DNA from: an uncultured Bacteroidales bacterium
Lineage (GTDB): Bacteria; Bacteroidota; Bacteroidia; Bacteroidales; Muribaculaceae
Assembly: GCA_947176235.1 (NCBI GenBank)
Contig: CAMWPM010000013.1
Span: forward strand, 1-45,667
Reading direction: 5' to 3'
Length of the DNA stretch: 45,667 nucleotides
The notes under the pieces were generated by a model, which made no database searches, was not told the DNA's origin, and saw only the letters and a program-made list of their open reading frames with translations. Below are positions 8,911 to 17,657 of this stretch, in pieces; position 1 is the stretch's first letter; every line of letters begins with the position of its first letter. A program made the position numbers and the translations under genes.

Positions 8911-8928
8911 AAATTTCACAAATTTCAC
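8911..8928. repeat. Two tandem copies of AAATTTCAC
   Basis: A perfect 9-bp tandem repeat at the left edge of the accessory patch between mdh and the M24 peptidase gene. I see no gene between 8868 and 9029. Confidence 0.6.
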
Positions 8929-9029
8929 AGATTCGTTTTCTAATCGCCCGGACCGCCTGGCAATGGCTCTGGCGGAATCCTCTCGACAATGTTAATTCCG
9001 ACGAGGACGGCGACTTCTAGGAGGTGTAG

Positions 9030-9239
9030 CGCATAAAGCAGAGCGGCGCGTTGATAATCGGGACTTACGACCGCTTCTCCTACGGCGAACCGAAGGCCTT
9101 CATCGAGCTGATCAACTCCCGCATGAAACGAAAGGGCGAGAACCGCGTCATCTTCGTGGAAGGCACAGGTCACGTCTACACACAGCGGGAGCAGATGCTC
9201 GCCGACATTATCCTTGACCTCGCAAGAGCGTGGAGCTGA
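9030..9239 (+). pseudogene. C-terminal remnant of an alpha/beta hydrolase
   Basis: An open stretch of 69 codons with no ATG at its left end, preceded in the same frame by two stop codons close together (TAG at 9018-9020 and 9027-9029). The peptide reads like the last part of an alpha/beta hydrolase: a GALIIGTYDRFS strand, where the acid residue usually sits, then a helix, then FVEGTGHVY with the usual catalytic His, then a final helix. The nucleophile-elbow half is absent from the window. I therefore call it a decayed fragment. The larger opposite-strand frame here is not a gene. Confidence 0.5.
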
Positions 9240-9364
9240 GCAAAAAAGTCGGTGTGGTAAGCATGTCCGAATTTTTGAGGCAGAAAACAGAAGTCGAATC
9301 GACTGAGTCCAAATAGAAACGCACGGTTTTAGCCGGCTGTCAGCATGATAACAGCAAGCATTCG

Positions 9365-9413
9365 TCCCGAAAAGTGTAGTAACTTTAACTGTTTTTCCTC
9401 CCGAATAGTGTAG
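9365..9413. repeat. Near-identical 15-nt direct repeats
   Basis: TCCCGAAAAGTGTAG (9365-9379) and TCCCGAATAGTGTAG (9399-9413) differ at one base and start 34 nt apart, about 160-200 nt upstream of the ATPase gene. They could be operator sites or the remains of a mobile-element end. Apart from these repeats and a weak imperfect hairpin at 9336-9355, I see nothing in 9240-9570. Confidence 0.6.
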
Positions 9414-9570
9414 GAAGGTTCTGCTGATTCCCTTAGATTTACTTAAATAGGTTAGAACAAAGTCTGGGGGGAACACACGAGTATTCTCAAATTATCCTAT
9501 TCAAATTTGGTTGGTTGAGTAAATTTTGCTAATTTCGTCACCGTGGTAATAATTACGCTGGTAATAAAGT

Positions 9571-10902
9571 ATGAAATTCTATAATCGAACAAAGGAGATA
9601 GATGAGCTGAGACGAATCCAAGTACGAGCCTTTGACACTCGGTCGAGGATGACTGTCATAACCGGTAGGCGTCGTATCGGCAAGACTTCGCTTGCTCTGC
9701 ATGCTACGCAGGGCGAATATCCTACAGTATATCTGTTCGTCAGCAGAAAAAACGAGGCTGCATTGTGCGAAGAGTTTGCCAGACTGATTTCATCGGCTCT
9801 CGATTGTTATGTGCCGTCGGAGATTAAGTCATTCAAGTCATTGTTTCAGATGCTGATGGAACTTGCGAAGACTCGCAAGTTCAACCTGATTATTGATGAA
9901 TTTCAGGAATTTTTCAATATCAATCCATCGGTTTACAGTGACATGCAGAATATCTGGGATACCTACCGAAACGATACTCATGTCAATTTGTTTCTCATGG
10001 GATCAGTGTATTCAATGATGCACAAGATCTTTGAAAATTCCCACGAACCGCTCTTTGGAAGAGCTGATGCCATGATACGTCTCTCAGGATTCGGCACTGG
10101 AACCATGAAGGAAATCATGCGGGATTTCCGACCGGACTATACCAACGACGAACTGCTTGCATTATACACCCTCACTGGAGGAGTACCGAAATATATAGAG
10201 CTGCTATGTGACGAAACGGATCTGTCGACTGAGGGAATGTTTGATTATGTAGTCCGTGAAAACTCCCTGTTTGTCAACGAAGGCCGTAACCTCCTGATTG
10301 AGGAATTCGGGAAGGATTACGGATTATATTTCTCGGTATTGAGCTGCATTGCATCCGGTGTCAACACTCAGGGAGCGATTGAAAGCGCATTAGGAGGTGT
10401 GACGGTAGCAGGACATCTGAAACGTCTGATCGAAGATTATTCGCTCATCAAGCGGGTGCGTCCGATTTTGTCAAAGCCCCGTTCTCAGAATGTGCAGTAT
10501 GAGATCAACGATAATTTCCTGCGTTTCTGGTTTAACTATTTTGACCGGAACCAGACCCTGGTAGAGCTTAATAACTTCAAATATCTCCGTCAGATTGTCC
10601 TCTCTGATTACCCGACCTTCTCAGGCGTTGCTCTTGAAAAATGGTTTCGTCTGAAAATGATGGAAAGCCACAAGTATGCCGATATCGGCTCATGGTGGGA
10701 ACGCAAGAAGGGAAAGGAAGCCAACGAGATAGATATCGTGGCTCTTTCAATCGATGGGAAGATGGCTCTTGTAGCCGAAGTAAAGCGTCAGCGACGCAAC
10801 TACGACCACAAAGCCTTTATGGAGAAAATTGACTGCATCAAGACAAGCATCCTGTCAAACTATCAGATAGAAACACACTTATTTACTTTGGATGATATGT
10901 AA
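9571..10902 (+). CDS. AAA ATPase with DUF234 nuclease-like C-terminus
   Basis: A 443-residue protein of the archaeal/bacterial AAA ATPase family with a C-terminal DUF234 region. Walker A is TGRRRIGKTS (31-40) and Walker B is LIIDEFQEF (106-114, Asp109-Glu110). An FLMGS sensor-like strand and a winged-helix-like middle follow. The C-terminus carries Glu386-x-Asp388 and Glu403-Val-Lys405, the layout of a PD-(D/E)xK nuclease fold. Base composition is visibly lower in GC than its neighbours, and the gene sits alone among repeats and a broken gene, which suggests it was acquired. Its cellular role is not established; a defence or mobile-element function is only possible. Confidence 0.85.
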   Translation: MKFYNRTKEIDELRRIQVRAFDTRSRMTVITGRRRIGKTSLALHATQGEYPTVYLFVSRKNEAALCEEFARLISSALDCYVPSEIKSFKSLFQMLMELAKTRKFNLIIDEFQEFFNINPSVYSDMQNIWDTYRNDTHVNLFLMGSVYSMMHKIFENSHEPLFGRADAMIRLSGFGTGTMKEIMRDFRPDYTNDELLALYTLTGGVPKYIELLCDETDLSTEGMFDYVVRENSLFVNEGRNLLIEEFGKDYGLYFSVLSCIASGVNTQGAIESALGGVTVAGHLKRLIEDYSLIKRVRPILSKPRSQNVQYEINDNFLRFWFNYFDRNQTLVELNNFKYLRQIVLSDYPTFSGVALEKWFRLKMMESHKYADIGSWWERKKGKEANEIDIVALSIDGKMALVAEVKRQRRNYDHKAFMEKIDCIKTSILSNYQIETHLFTLDDM

Positions 10903-11070
10903 TAACACTACCATCCACGAAAAAATGGACGTATTAGAAAACTAACTTGGATACTCCTTTGACGCGTTTTTCGCTGATGTTGGCTAATCTTGCATTTGCT
11001 GTTGGACTCTTCAGAATCCACAAGTTGCATTTTCTTAGGCTTTTTTTATTATTGTGTGGAGGGAAAGATG

Positions 11071-11078
11071 TATCTTTG
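11071..11078 (+). promoter_or_regulatory. Promoter -7 box for the M24 peptidase run
   Basis: TATCTTTG matches TAnnTTTG and lies 104 nt before the M24 peptidase start. The nearest TTG (11052-11054) is 16 nt upstream, shorter than usual. I see no gene in 10903-11182. Confidence 0.5.
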
Positions 11079-11182
11079 TAGCTGTGTCGGATTCCACGGG
11101 AATCAACCGATGCCTTTTTCTCTCCGTCATCATCCAACCTTGGTAATTATCACATTTTTCAAGCTAAGAAGCAAAAAATACC

Positions 11183-12562
11183 ATGTTTTCTAAAGAAACT
11201 TACGTCAACCGTCGCCGCCAGCTCAAGGAGAAAGTGGGCAGCGGACTGCTGCTCTTCATCGGAAACGACGAATCAGGAATGAACTACGAGGACAACACCT
11301 ACGACTTCCGTCAGGATTCCACCTTCCTCTACTATTTCGGCTTACCCTACGCCGGACTCAACGCCATCATCGACATCGACAACGACCGTGAGATAATCTT
11401 CGGCAACGAACTCACCATCGACGACATCGTCTGGATGGGCACACAGCCCACTCTCCATGAGAAAGCCCAGTCGGTGGGCATCGAGGAAACCCGTCCTGCC
11501 GCCGAGCTTGTGAAATATCTCGACTCAGCCCGCCGTTCCGGTCAGCCCGTTCATTATCTGCCCACCTACCGCCCCGAGCATCGCCTAAAGCTTCAGGAAT
11601 ATCTCGGAGTGAAGCCCGGTGCCGAGCAGCCTTCCATCGCATTCATCCGTGCCGTGGTCGACCAGCGCAACCACAAGACCGCCGAGGAAATCGCCGAGAT
11701 CGAACGCGCATGCGACGTCACCGCCGACATGCACATCGCAGCCATCCGCATGGTGCGTCCCGGCATGAAGGAATGTGAAGTATCCGCAGCCATCAACGCT
11801 GTGGCTGAAGCCGCCGGATGCCGCCTCTCCTTCCCCATCATCGCCACCGTCAACGGTCAGACTCTCCACAACCACTACCACGGCAACGTGATGAAGCCCG
11901 GTCAGATGCTTCTTGTCGATGCCGGTGCCGAAACAGAAATGGGCTACGCCGGCGACATGTCATCGACCATCTGCGTCGACCCGACATTCACCCCCCGCCA
12001 GAAGATGATCTATGACATTCAGGTCGCGTCGCATCTCGCCGCCGTCGAAGCCCTTCGTCCCGGCGTGCCGTTCAAGGACGTCTATGAGCTGTCATGCCGC
12101 GTGGTGTGCGAGGGGCTGAAAGCCCTCGGCATCATGAAGGGTGACCCTGCCGAAGCAGTTGAAGCCGGTGCCCACGCCATGTTCTACCCCTGCGGACTCG
12201 GCCACATGATGGGTCTCGACGTCCATGACATGGAGAACCTCGGCGAAGTGTGGGTAGGTTACGACGGTCAGCCCAAGAGCACACAGTTCGGACGCAAGTC
12301 GCTCCGCCTCGCACGTCCCCTCGAACCCGGATTCGTCCACACAATCGAGCCGGGCATCTATTTCATCCCCGAACTCATCGACCTCTGGAAGAGCCAGCAT
12401 AAGTTTGAGGACTTCATCAACTACGCCGAAGTGGAGAAATGGCGTGATTTCACCGGACTCCGCAACGAGGAGGACTACCTCATCACCGAGACCGGCGCAC
12501 GCCGTCTCGGCAAGAAAATCCCCCTCACCACCGAAGAGGTCGAGGCAATGCGTCAGTCCTGA
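11183..12562 (+). CDS. Xaa-Pro aminopeptidase (M24B family)
   Basis: A 459-residue cytosolic metallopeptidase that removes an N-terminal residue preceding proline. An N-terminal aminopeptidase-P domain covers about residues 5-140 and the pita-bread catalytic domain 170-450. The five metal ligands are visible: Asp246, Asp258, His341 (GLGHMMGLDVHD), Glu389 (HTIEPGIYF) and Glu429 (GLRNEED). It is the first gene of a tightly spaced plus-strand run; the EamA transporter gene starts 20 nt after it ends. It has no obvious link to uronate breakdown and may just share the promoter. Confidence 0.93.
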   Translation: MFSKETYVNRRRQLKEKVGSGLLLFIGNDESGMNYEDNTYDFRQDSTFLYYFGLPYAGLNAIIDIDNDREIIFGNELTIDDIVWMGTQPTLHEKAQSVGIEETRPAAELVKYLDSARRSGQPVHYLPTYRPEHRLKLQEYLGVKPGAEQPSIAFIRAVVDQRNHKTAEEIAEIERACDVTADMHIAAIRMVRPGMKECEVSAAINAVAEAAGCRLSFPIIATVNGQTLHNHYHGNVMKPGQMLLVDAGAETEMGYAGDMSSTICVDPTFTPRQKMIYDIQVASHLAAVEALRPGVPFKDVYELSCRVVCEGLKALGIMKGDPAEAVEAGAHAMFYPCGLGHMMGLDVHDMENLGEVWVGYDGQPKSTQFGRKSLRLARPLEPGFVHTIEPGIYFIPELIDLWKSQHKFEDFINYAEVEKWRDFTGLRNEEDYLITETGARRLGKKIPLTTEEVEAMRQS

Positions 12563-12582
12563 TTCCACAATCCCGCGCACTC

Positions 12583-13476
12583 ATGTCATCAACACGATCA
12601 AGCCGCGCCGTCATCTATGCTCTCGGCGCCGTACTCTGCTGGTCCACGGTAGCCACAGCCTTCAAGATCGCGCTCGCATCGCTTTCGGTCTACGAGATGC
12701 TGCTCATCGCCTGCCCCACGTCGATGGTCATCTTCGCACTCTCAGTAACCTTCGAGCGTAAGTGGGGGCTGCTTGCCGCCATGTCGCGGCGCGAGATCCT
12801 GCTCTGTGCCCTCACCGGACTCGTCAACCCCCTCGCCTACTATCTGGTACTCTTCGCCGCCTACGATTATCTCCCCGCCCACGTAGCGCAGCCCATCAAC
12901 TATGCCTGGCCTATCCTGCTCGTGATTCTCCTCGCCCTCATCCACCGCAAGCCCGTTCCCGTGCTCAAGTATCTGGGCATGGCAGTGTCGCTTGCCGGGG
13001 TGGCAATCATCGCGCTCGGCAAGGGCGACGACGGAGTGGCGGTGTCGACCTACGGGCTGCTCCTCGCTGCCGCAAGCGCCCTGCTCTGGGCATTCTACTG
13101 GGTGATCAATGACTCGCTCAAGTCGCGACTCGACTCGTCGCTGATGCTTTTCCTCGGATTTGCGTTCGGCACGCTCTATCTCCTCATCGGCGCGCTCTTC
13201 ATCCCGATTCATGTCCCCTCCGCCGACGGTCTGCTTTCAGGCATGTACATAGGCGCCATGGAGATGGGTATTCCTTTCATCCTTTTCAGCCTCGCGCTCC
13301 GCACCACCGACAACACCGCCCTCGTCAACCAGCTCTGCTATCTGGCGCCGTTCCTCTCCCTGTTCATCATCTCGATGGTGCTCCACGAAGCTGTCACAGC
13401 CATGACTTATCTCGGACTCGCCCTCATCGTGGCAGGTCTGGTATTCAACCAATATTTCGTCAAACAGAACAACTGA
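12583..13476 (+). CDS. EamA/DMT-family transporter
   Basis: A 297-residue membrane protein with about ten hydrophobic helices arranged as two EamA repeats (roughly residues 8-145 and 155-292). Typical signs are PINYAWPILLVILLAL near residue 110 and a second-repeat YLAPFLSLFIISMVLHEAVT block near 250. The substrate cannot be read from the sequence. The gene lies between the M24 peptidase gene and the hexuronate MFS gene with only 4 nt to the latter, so a part in uronate or related metabolite transport is possible. Confidence 0.85.
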   Translation: MSSTRSSRAVIYALGAVLCWSTVATAFKIALASLSVYEMLLIACPTSMVIFALSVTFERKWGLLAAMSRREILLCALTGLVNPLAYYLVLFAAYDYLPAHVAQPINYAWPILLVILLALIHRKPVPVLKYLGMAVSLAGVAIIALGKGDDGVAVSTYGLLLAAASALLWAFYWVINDSLKSRLDSSLMLFLGFAFGTLYLLIGALFIPIHVPSADGLLSGMYIGAMEMGIPFILFSLALRTTDNTALVNQLCYLAPFLSLFIISMVLHEAVTAMTYLGLALIVAGLVFNQYFVKQNN

Positions 13477-13480
13477 CACC

Positions 13481-14938
13481 ATGAAACGCTCCAACTACCG
13501 CTGGGTGATCTGCGCCATGCTCTTCAGCGCTCTTGTGGTCAACTATCTTGACCGCCAGGTGCTGTCACTGACGTGGAAAAACTTCATCGCCCCTGAATTC
13601 AACTGGACTGACGCCGACTACGGTCTGATCACCGGTGCATTCTCGATCGTCTATGCCGTCTCGATGCTCCTCGTCGGAAAATTCATCGACCACGTCGGCA
13701 CCAAGCGAGGCTATCTGTGGGCTATCGGCATCTGGTCGGCGGGAGCCTGCATGCACGCCTTCTGCGGCATCATCACCAACGGCATCGTCTCCGGCGACTG
13801 GATCTTCTCGTTCGTCGGCTCCCGCGACAACCTTATGCTCCTTCAGCGTGTGGCTGACGCCTCGACCGCCATCACTACCGTCAGCGTATGGCTCTTCCTT
13901 GCCGCGCGGTGTGTCCTCTCGGTGGGTGAAGCCGGCAACTTTCCCTGCTCCATCAAGGCTGTGGCGGAGTACTTTCCCAAGAAGGACCGCGGATTCGCCA
14001 CCGGCATCTTCAATTCCGGAAGCCAGATCGGAGCGCTCCTCGCTCCCTTCGCCATTCCTCTCATCGCCCGCTACTGGGGCTGGGAGATGGCATTCATGAT
14101 CATCGGCGTGCTCGGATTCATCTGGATGGGCGTATGGGTGTTCGTCTACAAGCCCCCGCGCCACAATTCCCGCGTCAACGCCGCCGAACTTGCCTACATC
14201 GAGCAGGATGCAGCCGAAGTGGCTGACGCCAACGTAGCCGCCGACCCCGCCTCACAGCTTCCCGCACCCCGCGTCGGCTTTCTCAAGCCGTTCACCTATC
14301 GCCAGACGTGGGCTGTGATATGCGGCAGATTCCTCCCCGACTCCGTGTGGTGGTTCCTGCTATTCTGGGCGCCCGCATTCATCAGCGAGGTCTACGGTTA
14401 TCCCTCCGACTCGATCGAGGGCATGATGGGCGTATTCACCATCTATCTCATCTCCATGCTGTCGCTCGGCGGAAGCTATCTCCCCACATTCTTCATCAAC
14501 CGCTCGCGCCTCAACCCCTACAGCGGACGCATGAAGGCAATGTTCATCTTCGCACTCTTCCCCCTCCTGGGGCTCGGCGTGATGCCGCTGGGCAAAGTGT
14601 CGATGTGGTTCCCGGTAGTTATAATCGGTATCATCTGCGCCGCTCACCAGAGCTGGAGTGCCAATGTATATAATGTGGTGAGCGACATGTTTCCCAAGAA
14701 TGTGGTTGCCACCGTCACAGGCGCAGCCGGACTGGCAAGCGGTCTCGGCAGCTTCATGTCCAACTACGGTGCGGGCGAACTGTTCACCTACGCCGCACGC
14801 ACCGGCATGACCTTCCTTGGATTCGAGGGTAAGAATGCGGGCTACATGATCGTGTTCATGATCGCCGCCGTAGCCTATCTCGTAAGCTGGATAGCCATGA
14901 AGCTGCTCGTGCCACGCTACAAACTCGTCAAACTCTAA
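13481..14938 (+). CDS. exuT: MFS hexuronate transporter (ExuT-like)
   Basis: A 485-residue inner-membrane transporter of the anion:cation symporter branch of the major facilitator superfamily. The N-terminus (RWVICAMLFSALVVNYLDRQ) and the GKFIDHVGTKRGYLWAIGIWSAG loop after helix 2 are typical of ExuT/GudP-type proteins. The region around residues 90-135 has an extra segment compared with E. coli ExuT (about 430 residues). The gene lies 4 nt after the EamA gene and 14 nt before uxaC, which supports glucuronate or another hexuronate as substrate. Substrate is inferred from the family and the neighbours. Confidence 0.85.
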   Translation: MKRSNYRWVICAMLFSALVVNYLDRQVLSLTWKNFIAPEFNWTDADYGLITGAFSIVYAVSMLLVGKFIDHVGTKRGYLWAIGIWSAGACMHAFCGIITNGIVSGDWIFSFVGSRDNLMLLQRVADASTAITTVSVWLFLAARCVLSVGEAGNFPCSIKAVAEYFPKKDRGFATGIFNSGSQIGALLAPFAIPLIARYWGWEMAFMIIGVLGFIWMGVWVFVYKPPRHNSRVNAAELAYIEQDAAEVADANVAADPASQLPAPRVGFLKPFTYRQTWAVICGRFLPDSVWWFLLFWAPAFISEVYGYPSDSIEGMMGVFTIYLISMLSLGGSYLPTFFINRSRLNPYSGRMKAMFIFALFPLLGLGVMPLGKVSMWFPVVIIGIICAAHQSWSANVYNVVSDMFPKNVVATVTGAAGLASGLGSFMSNYGAGELFTYAARTGMTFLGFEGKNAGYMIVFMIAAVAYLVSWIAMKLLVPRYKLVKL

Positions 14939-14952
14939 AAGCCGACAATTCC

Positions 14953-16389
14953 ATGACCTACGTCAATCATCACGCCGTCCCCTTCATGGACCGCGATTTT
15001 CTCCTCACCACCCCCACCGCACGCCATCTCTACCACGACGTGGCTGCTTCCTTGCCGATCATCGACTATCACTGCCATCTCTCACCCGAGATGATTGCCC
15101 GCGATCATCAGTTTGCCAATATCACTGAGCTTTGGCTCGGCGGTGATCATTACAAATGGCGCGCGATGAGAGCCAACGGCGTGGAGGAACGCTTCATCAC
15201 CGGCGACGCTTCCGACCGCGACAAGTTCATGATGTGGGCGGAGACCGTGCCCTACACCATGCGCAACCCACTCTACCACTGGACTCACATGGAACTCCGT
15301 TCGGCTTTCGGCATCGAGGATATTCTCTCGCCCGACACCGCCGCCGACATCTACGACCGCTGTAACGAGCAACTCCGCCGCCCCGACATGACCGCACGCG
15401 GACTGATGCGGAAATATGGCGTAGAAGTGGTGTGCACCACCGACGACCCCGTCGACTCGCTGGAATATCACCTTCAGATCGCCGCCGACCCGACTTTCGA
15501 CATCAAGGTACTCCCCACCTGGCGTCCCGACAAGGCTATGACCATCTCCTCCGGCACTGACCATGCCGACTATCTGGCTTATCTACGCAAGCTCTCGGAG
15601 GTGAGCGGAGTGGAGATCCGCTCACTCGCCGACCTATATGCCGCCCTGCGCGTCCGCCACGACTTCTTCCATGAGGCGGGCTGCCGTCTCGCCGATCATG
15701 GCGTCACCCGATTCCCGTTTGCCCACGTCACCACCGAGGAGGCTTCGACTCTCTTCGACAGCGTGCTCCGCGGCGAACCGCTCACCGCCCACGAAGCCGA
15801 GCAACTCACCACCGCCATCTTCCTTGAGCTCTGCCGCATGAATCATGCGAGCGACTGGGCACAGCAATTCCACTTCGGTCCGATGCGCAACGTCAACACC
15901 CGCGCGCGCCTATCCCTCGGTCCCGACACGGGATTCGACACCATCGGCGATTTCAGAGCCGCCGAAAGCATCGCAGCTTTCCTCGACACGCTTGACCGCG
16001 ACGACACCCTCGCCCGCACCATCCTCTACAATCTCAACCCTGCCGACAACACCTGGGTGGCTGCGATGCTCGCCAACTTCCAGGACGGACGCATCCCCGG
16101 AAAAATACAGATGGGATCGGGATGGTGGTTCAACGACCAGCTCGACGGAATGCGCCACCAGATGGAAGCTCTCTCGCTCCAGGGTCTGCTCAGCCGCTTT
16201 GTCGGGATGCTCACCGACTCCCGCTCATTCCTCTCCTACCCCCGTCATGACTATTTCCGCCGGCTTCTCTGCGAGATAATCGGGCGCGACGTTGACTCCG
16301 GAATGTTGCCTGTTTCAGAAATGCCACGCATCGAGCGCATGGTGAGCGACATCTGCCACGACAACGCCGCCCGCTACTTCCGCTTCTGA
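14953..16389 (+). CDS. uxaC: Glucuronate isomerase
   Basis: A 478-residue cytosolic enzyme of the amidohydrolase fold that turns D-glucuronate into D-fructuronate (and galacturonate into tagaturonate). The HxH metal-site motif is His40-Cys-His42 in IIDYHCHLSPE. Family blocks are WRAMRANGVEERFITG (about 66-81), VVCTTDDPVDSLEYH (about 155-169) and a C-terminal SFLSYPRHDYFRRLLC block. Length fits E. coli UxaC (470). With uxuA and the SDR oxidoreductase it completes the glucuronate branch; no uxaA or uxaB lies in this window. Confidence 0.96.
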   Translation: MTYVNHHAVPFMDRDFLLTTPTARHLYHDVAASLPIIDYHCHLSPEMIARDHQFANITELWLGGDHYKWRAMRANGVEERFITGDASDRDKFMMWAETVPYTMRNPLYHWTHMELRSAFGIEDILSPDTAADIYDRCNEQLRRPDMTARGLMRKYGVEVVCTTDDPVDSLEYHLQIAADPTFDIKVLPTWRPDKAMTISSGTDHADYLAYLRKLSEVSGVEIRSLADLYAALRVRHDFFHEAGCRLADHGVTRFPFAHVTTEEASTLFDSVLRGEPLTAHEAEQLTTAIFLELCRMNHASDWAQQFHFGPMRNVNTRARLSLGPDTGFDTIGDFRAAESIAAFLDTLDRDDTLARTILYNLNPADNTWVAAMLANFQDGRIPGKIQMGSGWWFNDQLDGMRHQMEALSLQGLLSRFVGMLTDSRSFLSYPRHDYFRRLLCEIIGRDVDSGMLPVSEMPRIERMVSDICHDNAARYFRF

Positions 16390-16447
16390 GTTCCCGGCTC
16401 AATCAACCCGACACCTAACCGATCTTAATTATAAATCTGACATTATC

Positions 16448-17626
16448 ATGCTTGAAAAGACATGGCGTTGGTTTGGTCCCAACGATAAAATCACCCTCCC
16501 GATGCTCCGTCAGATCGGAGTGGAAGGCATAGTCACCGCCCTTCACCACATTCCCAACGGCGAAGTATGGACACTTGAGGAAATCAACAAAATGAAGGAT
16601 CTCATCGAGAGCCACGGGATGCGCTGGAGCGTGGTGGAGAGTCTCCCCGTCAGCGAGGCGATCAAATATGCCGGACCCGACCGTGACCGTCTCATCGAGA
16701 ACTACAAGGAAAGTCTCGCCAATCTCGGCAAAGCTGGAGTGCGCACCATCTGCTACAACTTCATGCCCGTGCTCGACTGGGCACGCACCGACCTTGATTA
16801 CCCTAACCCTGACGGATCCACTAATCTCTACTTCAACCGCGGAGAATTCTGCTACTTCGACGTCCACATCCTTAAGCGTCCCGACGCAGAGAAGGACTGG
16901 GACGAGCCCACGCTTGAGCGTATGCGTGAGATTGCCGCCACCATGACTCCCGAAGGCGAGAAACGTCTCGTCGACAACATCATCGTCAAGACCCAGGGAT
17001 TCGTCAACGGCAACATCGCCGAGGACGAGCTGAAGCCGGTCGAGAAGTTCCGCGAGCTGATGAAACTCTACGAGGGCATCGACCGTGACGCTCTACGCGA
17101 GAACATGCGTTATTTCCTCGAAGCCATCATGCCCGTCTGCCGCGAGTGGGACATCAACATGTGTGTTCACCCCGACGATCCCCCCATGCCTATCCTCGGA
17201 ATGCCCCGTATCGTCACTTGCGACGAGGATATAGAATGGTTTCTCAACGCCGTCCCCGATCCACACAACGGACTGACATTCTGCTCAGGATCGCTCAGCG
17301 CCGGCGCTCATAACGACGTGCAGGCTCTCGCTCGCAAATACGCCCCCCGCACATGGTTCGTCCACCTACGTTCGTGCGACGTCCTCCCCAACGGCGACTT
17401 CCGCGAGGCTTCCCATCTTGCCGGACGTGCCGACATCGTCGAACTGGTCAAGATCTTCGAGAGCGTCAAGCCCGGACTACCGATGCGCGTCGACCACGCC
17501 GCCCTGATGCTCGGCGACGCCGACAAAGGCTACAACGCCGGCTACTCCTTCCATGGCAGAATGCTCGCGCTCGGACAGGTGGAAGGCATAATGCATGCCG
17601 TGGATCACGAAATGAAGAAATCCTGA
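16448..17626 (+). CDS. uxuA: Mannonate dehydratase
   Basis: A 392-residue cytosolic enzyme that dehydrates D-mannonate to 2-keto-3-deoxy-D-gluconate, with a xylose-isomerase-like TIM barrel and a metal centre. The start MLEKTWRWFGPNDKITL is the standard UxuA N-terminus. Metal and substrate regions are visible in MCVHPDDPP (about 238-246), LTFCSGSLSAGAHND, WFVHLRS and a C-terminal MRVDHAALMLGD block. Length matches E. coli UxuA (394). The 58-nt gap after uxaC holds no clear promoter or terminator, so it is likely in the same transcript. Confidence 0.97.
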   Translation: MLEKTWRWFGPNDKITLPMLRQIGVEGIVTALHHIPNGEVWTLEEINKMKDLIESHGMRWSVVESLPVSEAIKYAGPDRDRLIENYKESLANLGKAGVRTICYNFMPVLDWARTDLDYPNPDGSTNLYFNRGEFCYFDVHILKRPDAEKDWDEPTLERMREIAATMTPEGEKRLVDNIIVKTQGFVNGNIAEDELKPVEKFRELMKLYEGIDRDALRENMRYFLEAIMPVCREWDINMCVHPDDPPMPILGMPRIVTCDEDIEWFLNAVPDPHNGLTFCSGSLSAGAHNDVQALARKYAPRTWFVHLRSCDVLPNGDFREASHLAGRADIVELVKIFESVKPGLPMRVDHAALMLGDADKGYNAGYSFHGRMLALGQVEGIMHAVDHEMKKS

Positions 17627-17657
17627 TTAATGAATTTTCCCTACATCTCTACTGAAT

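Noticed and set aside
9240-9330. Short open stretch after the hydrolase remnant
   Set aside because: About 35 codons ending at 9324, no start of note and no family likeness; too short to support.
8940-9476. 178-residue minus-strand frame across the accessory patch
   Set aside because: It runs opposite to the hydrolase remnant, has no recognisable motif, and its composition looks like a reverse shadow.
10934-11137. 67-residue minus-strand frame after the ATPase gene
   Set aside because: It covers the M24 promoter region and has no recognisable motif; I could not support it as a gene.
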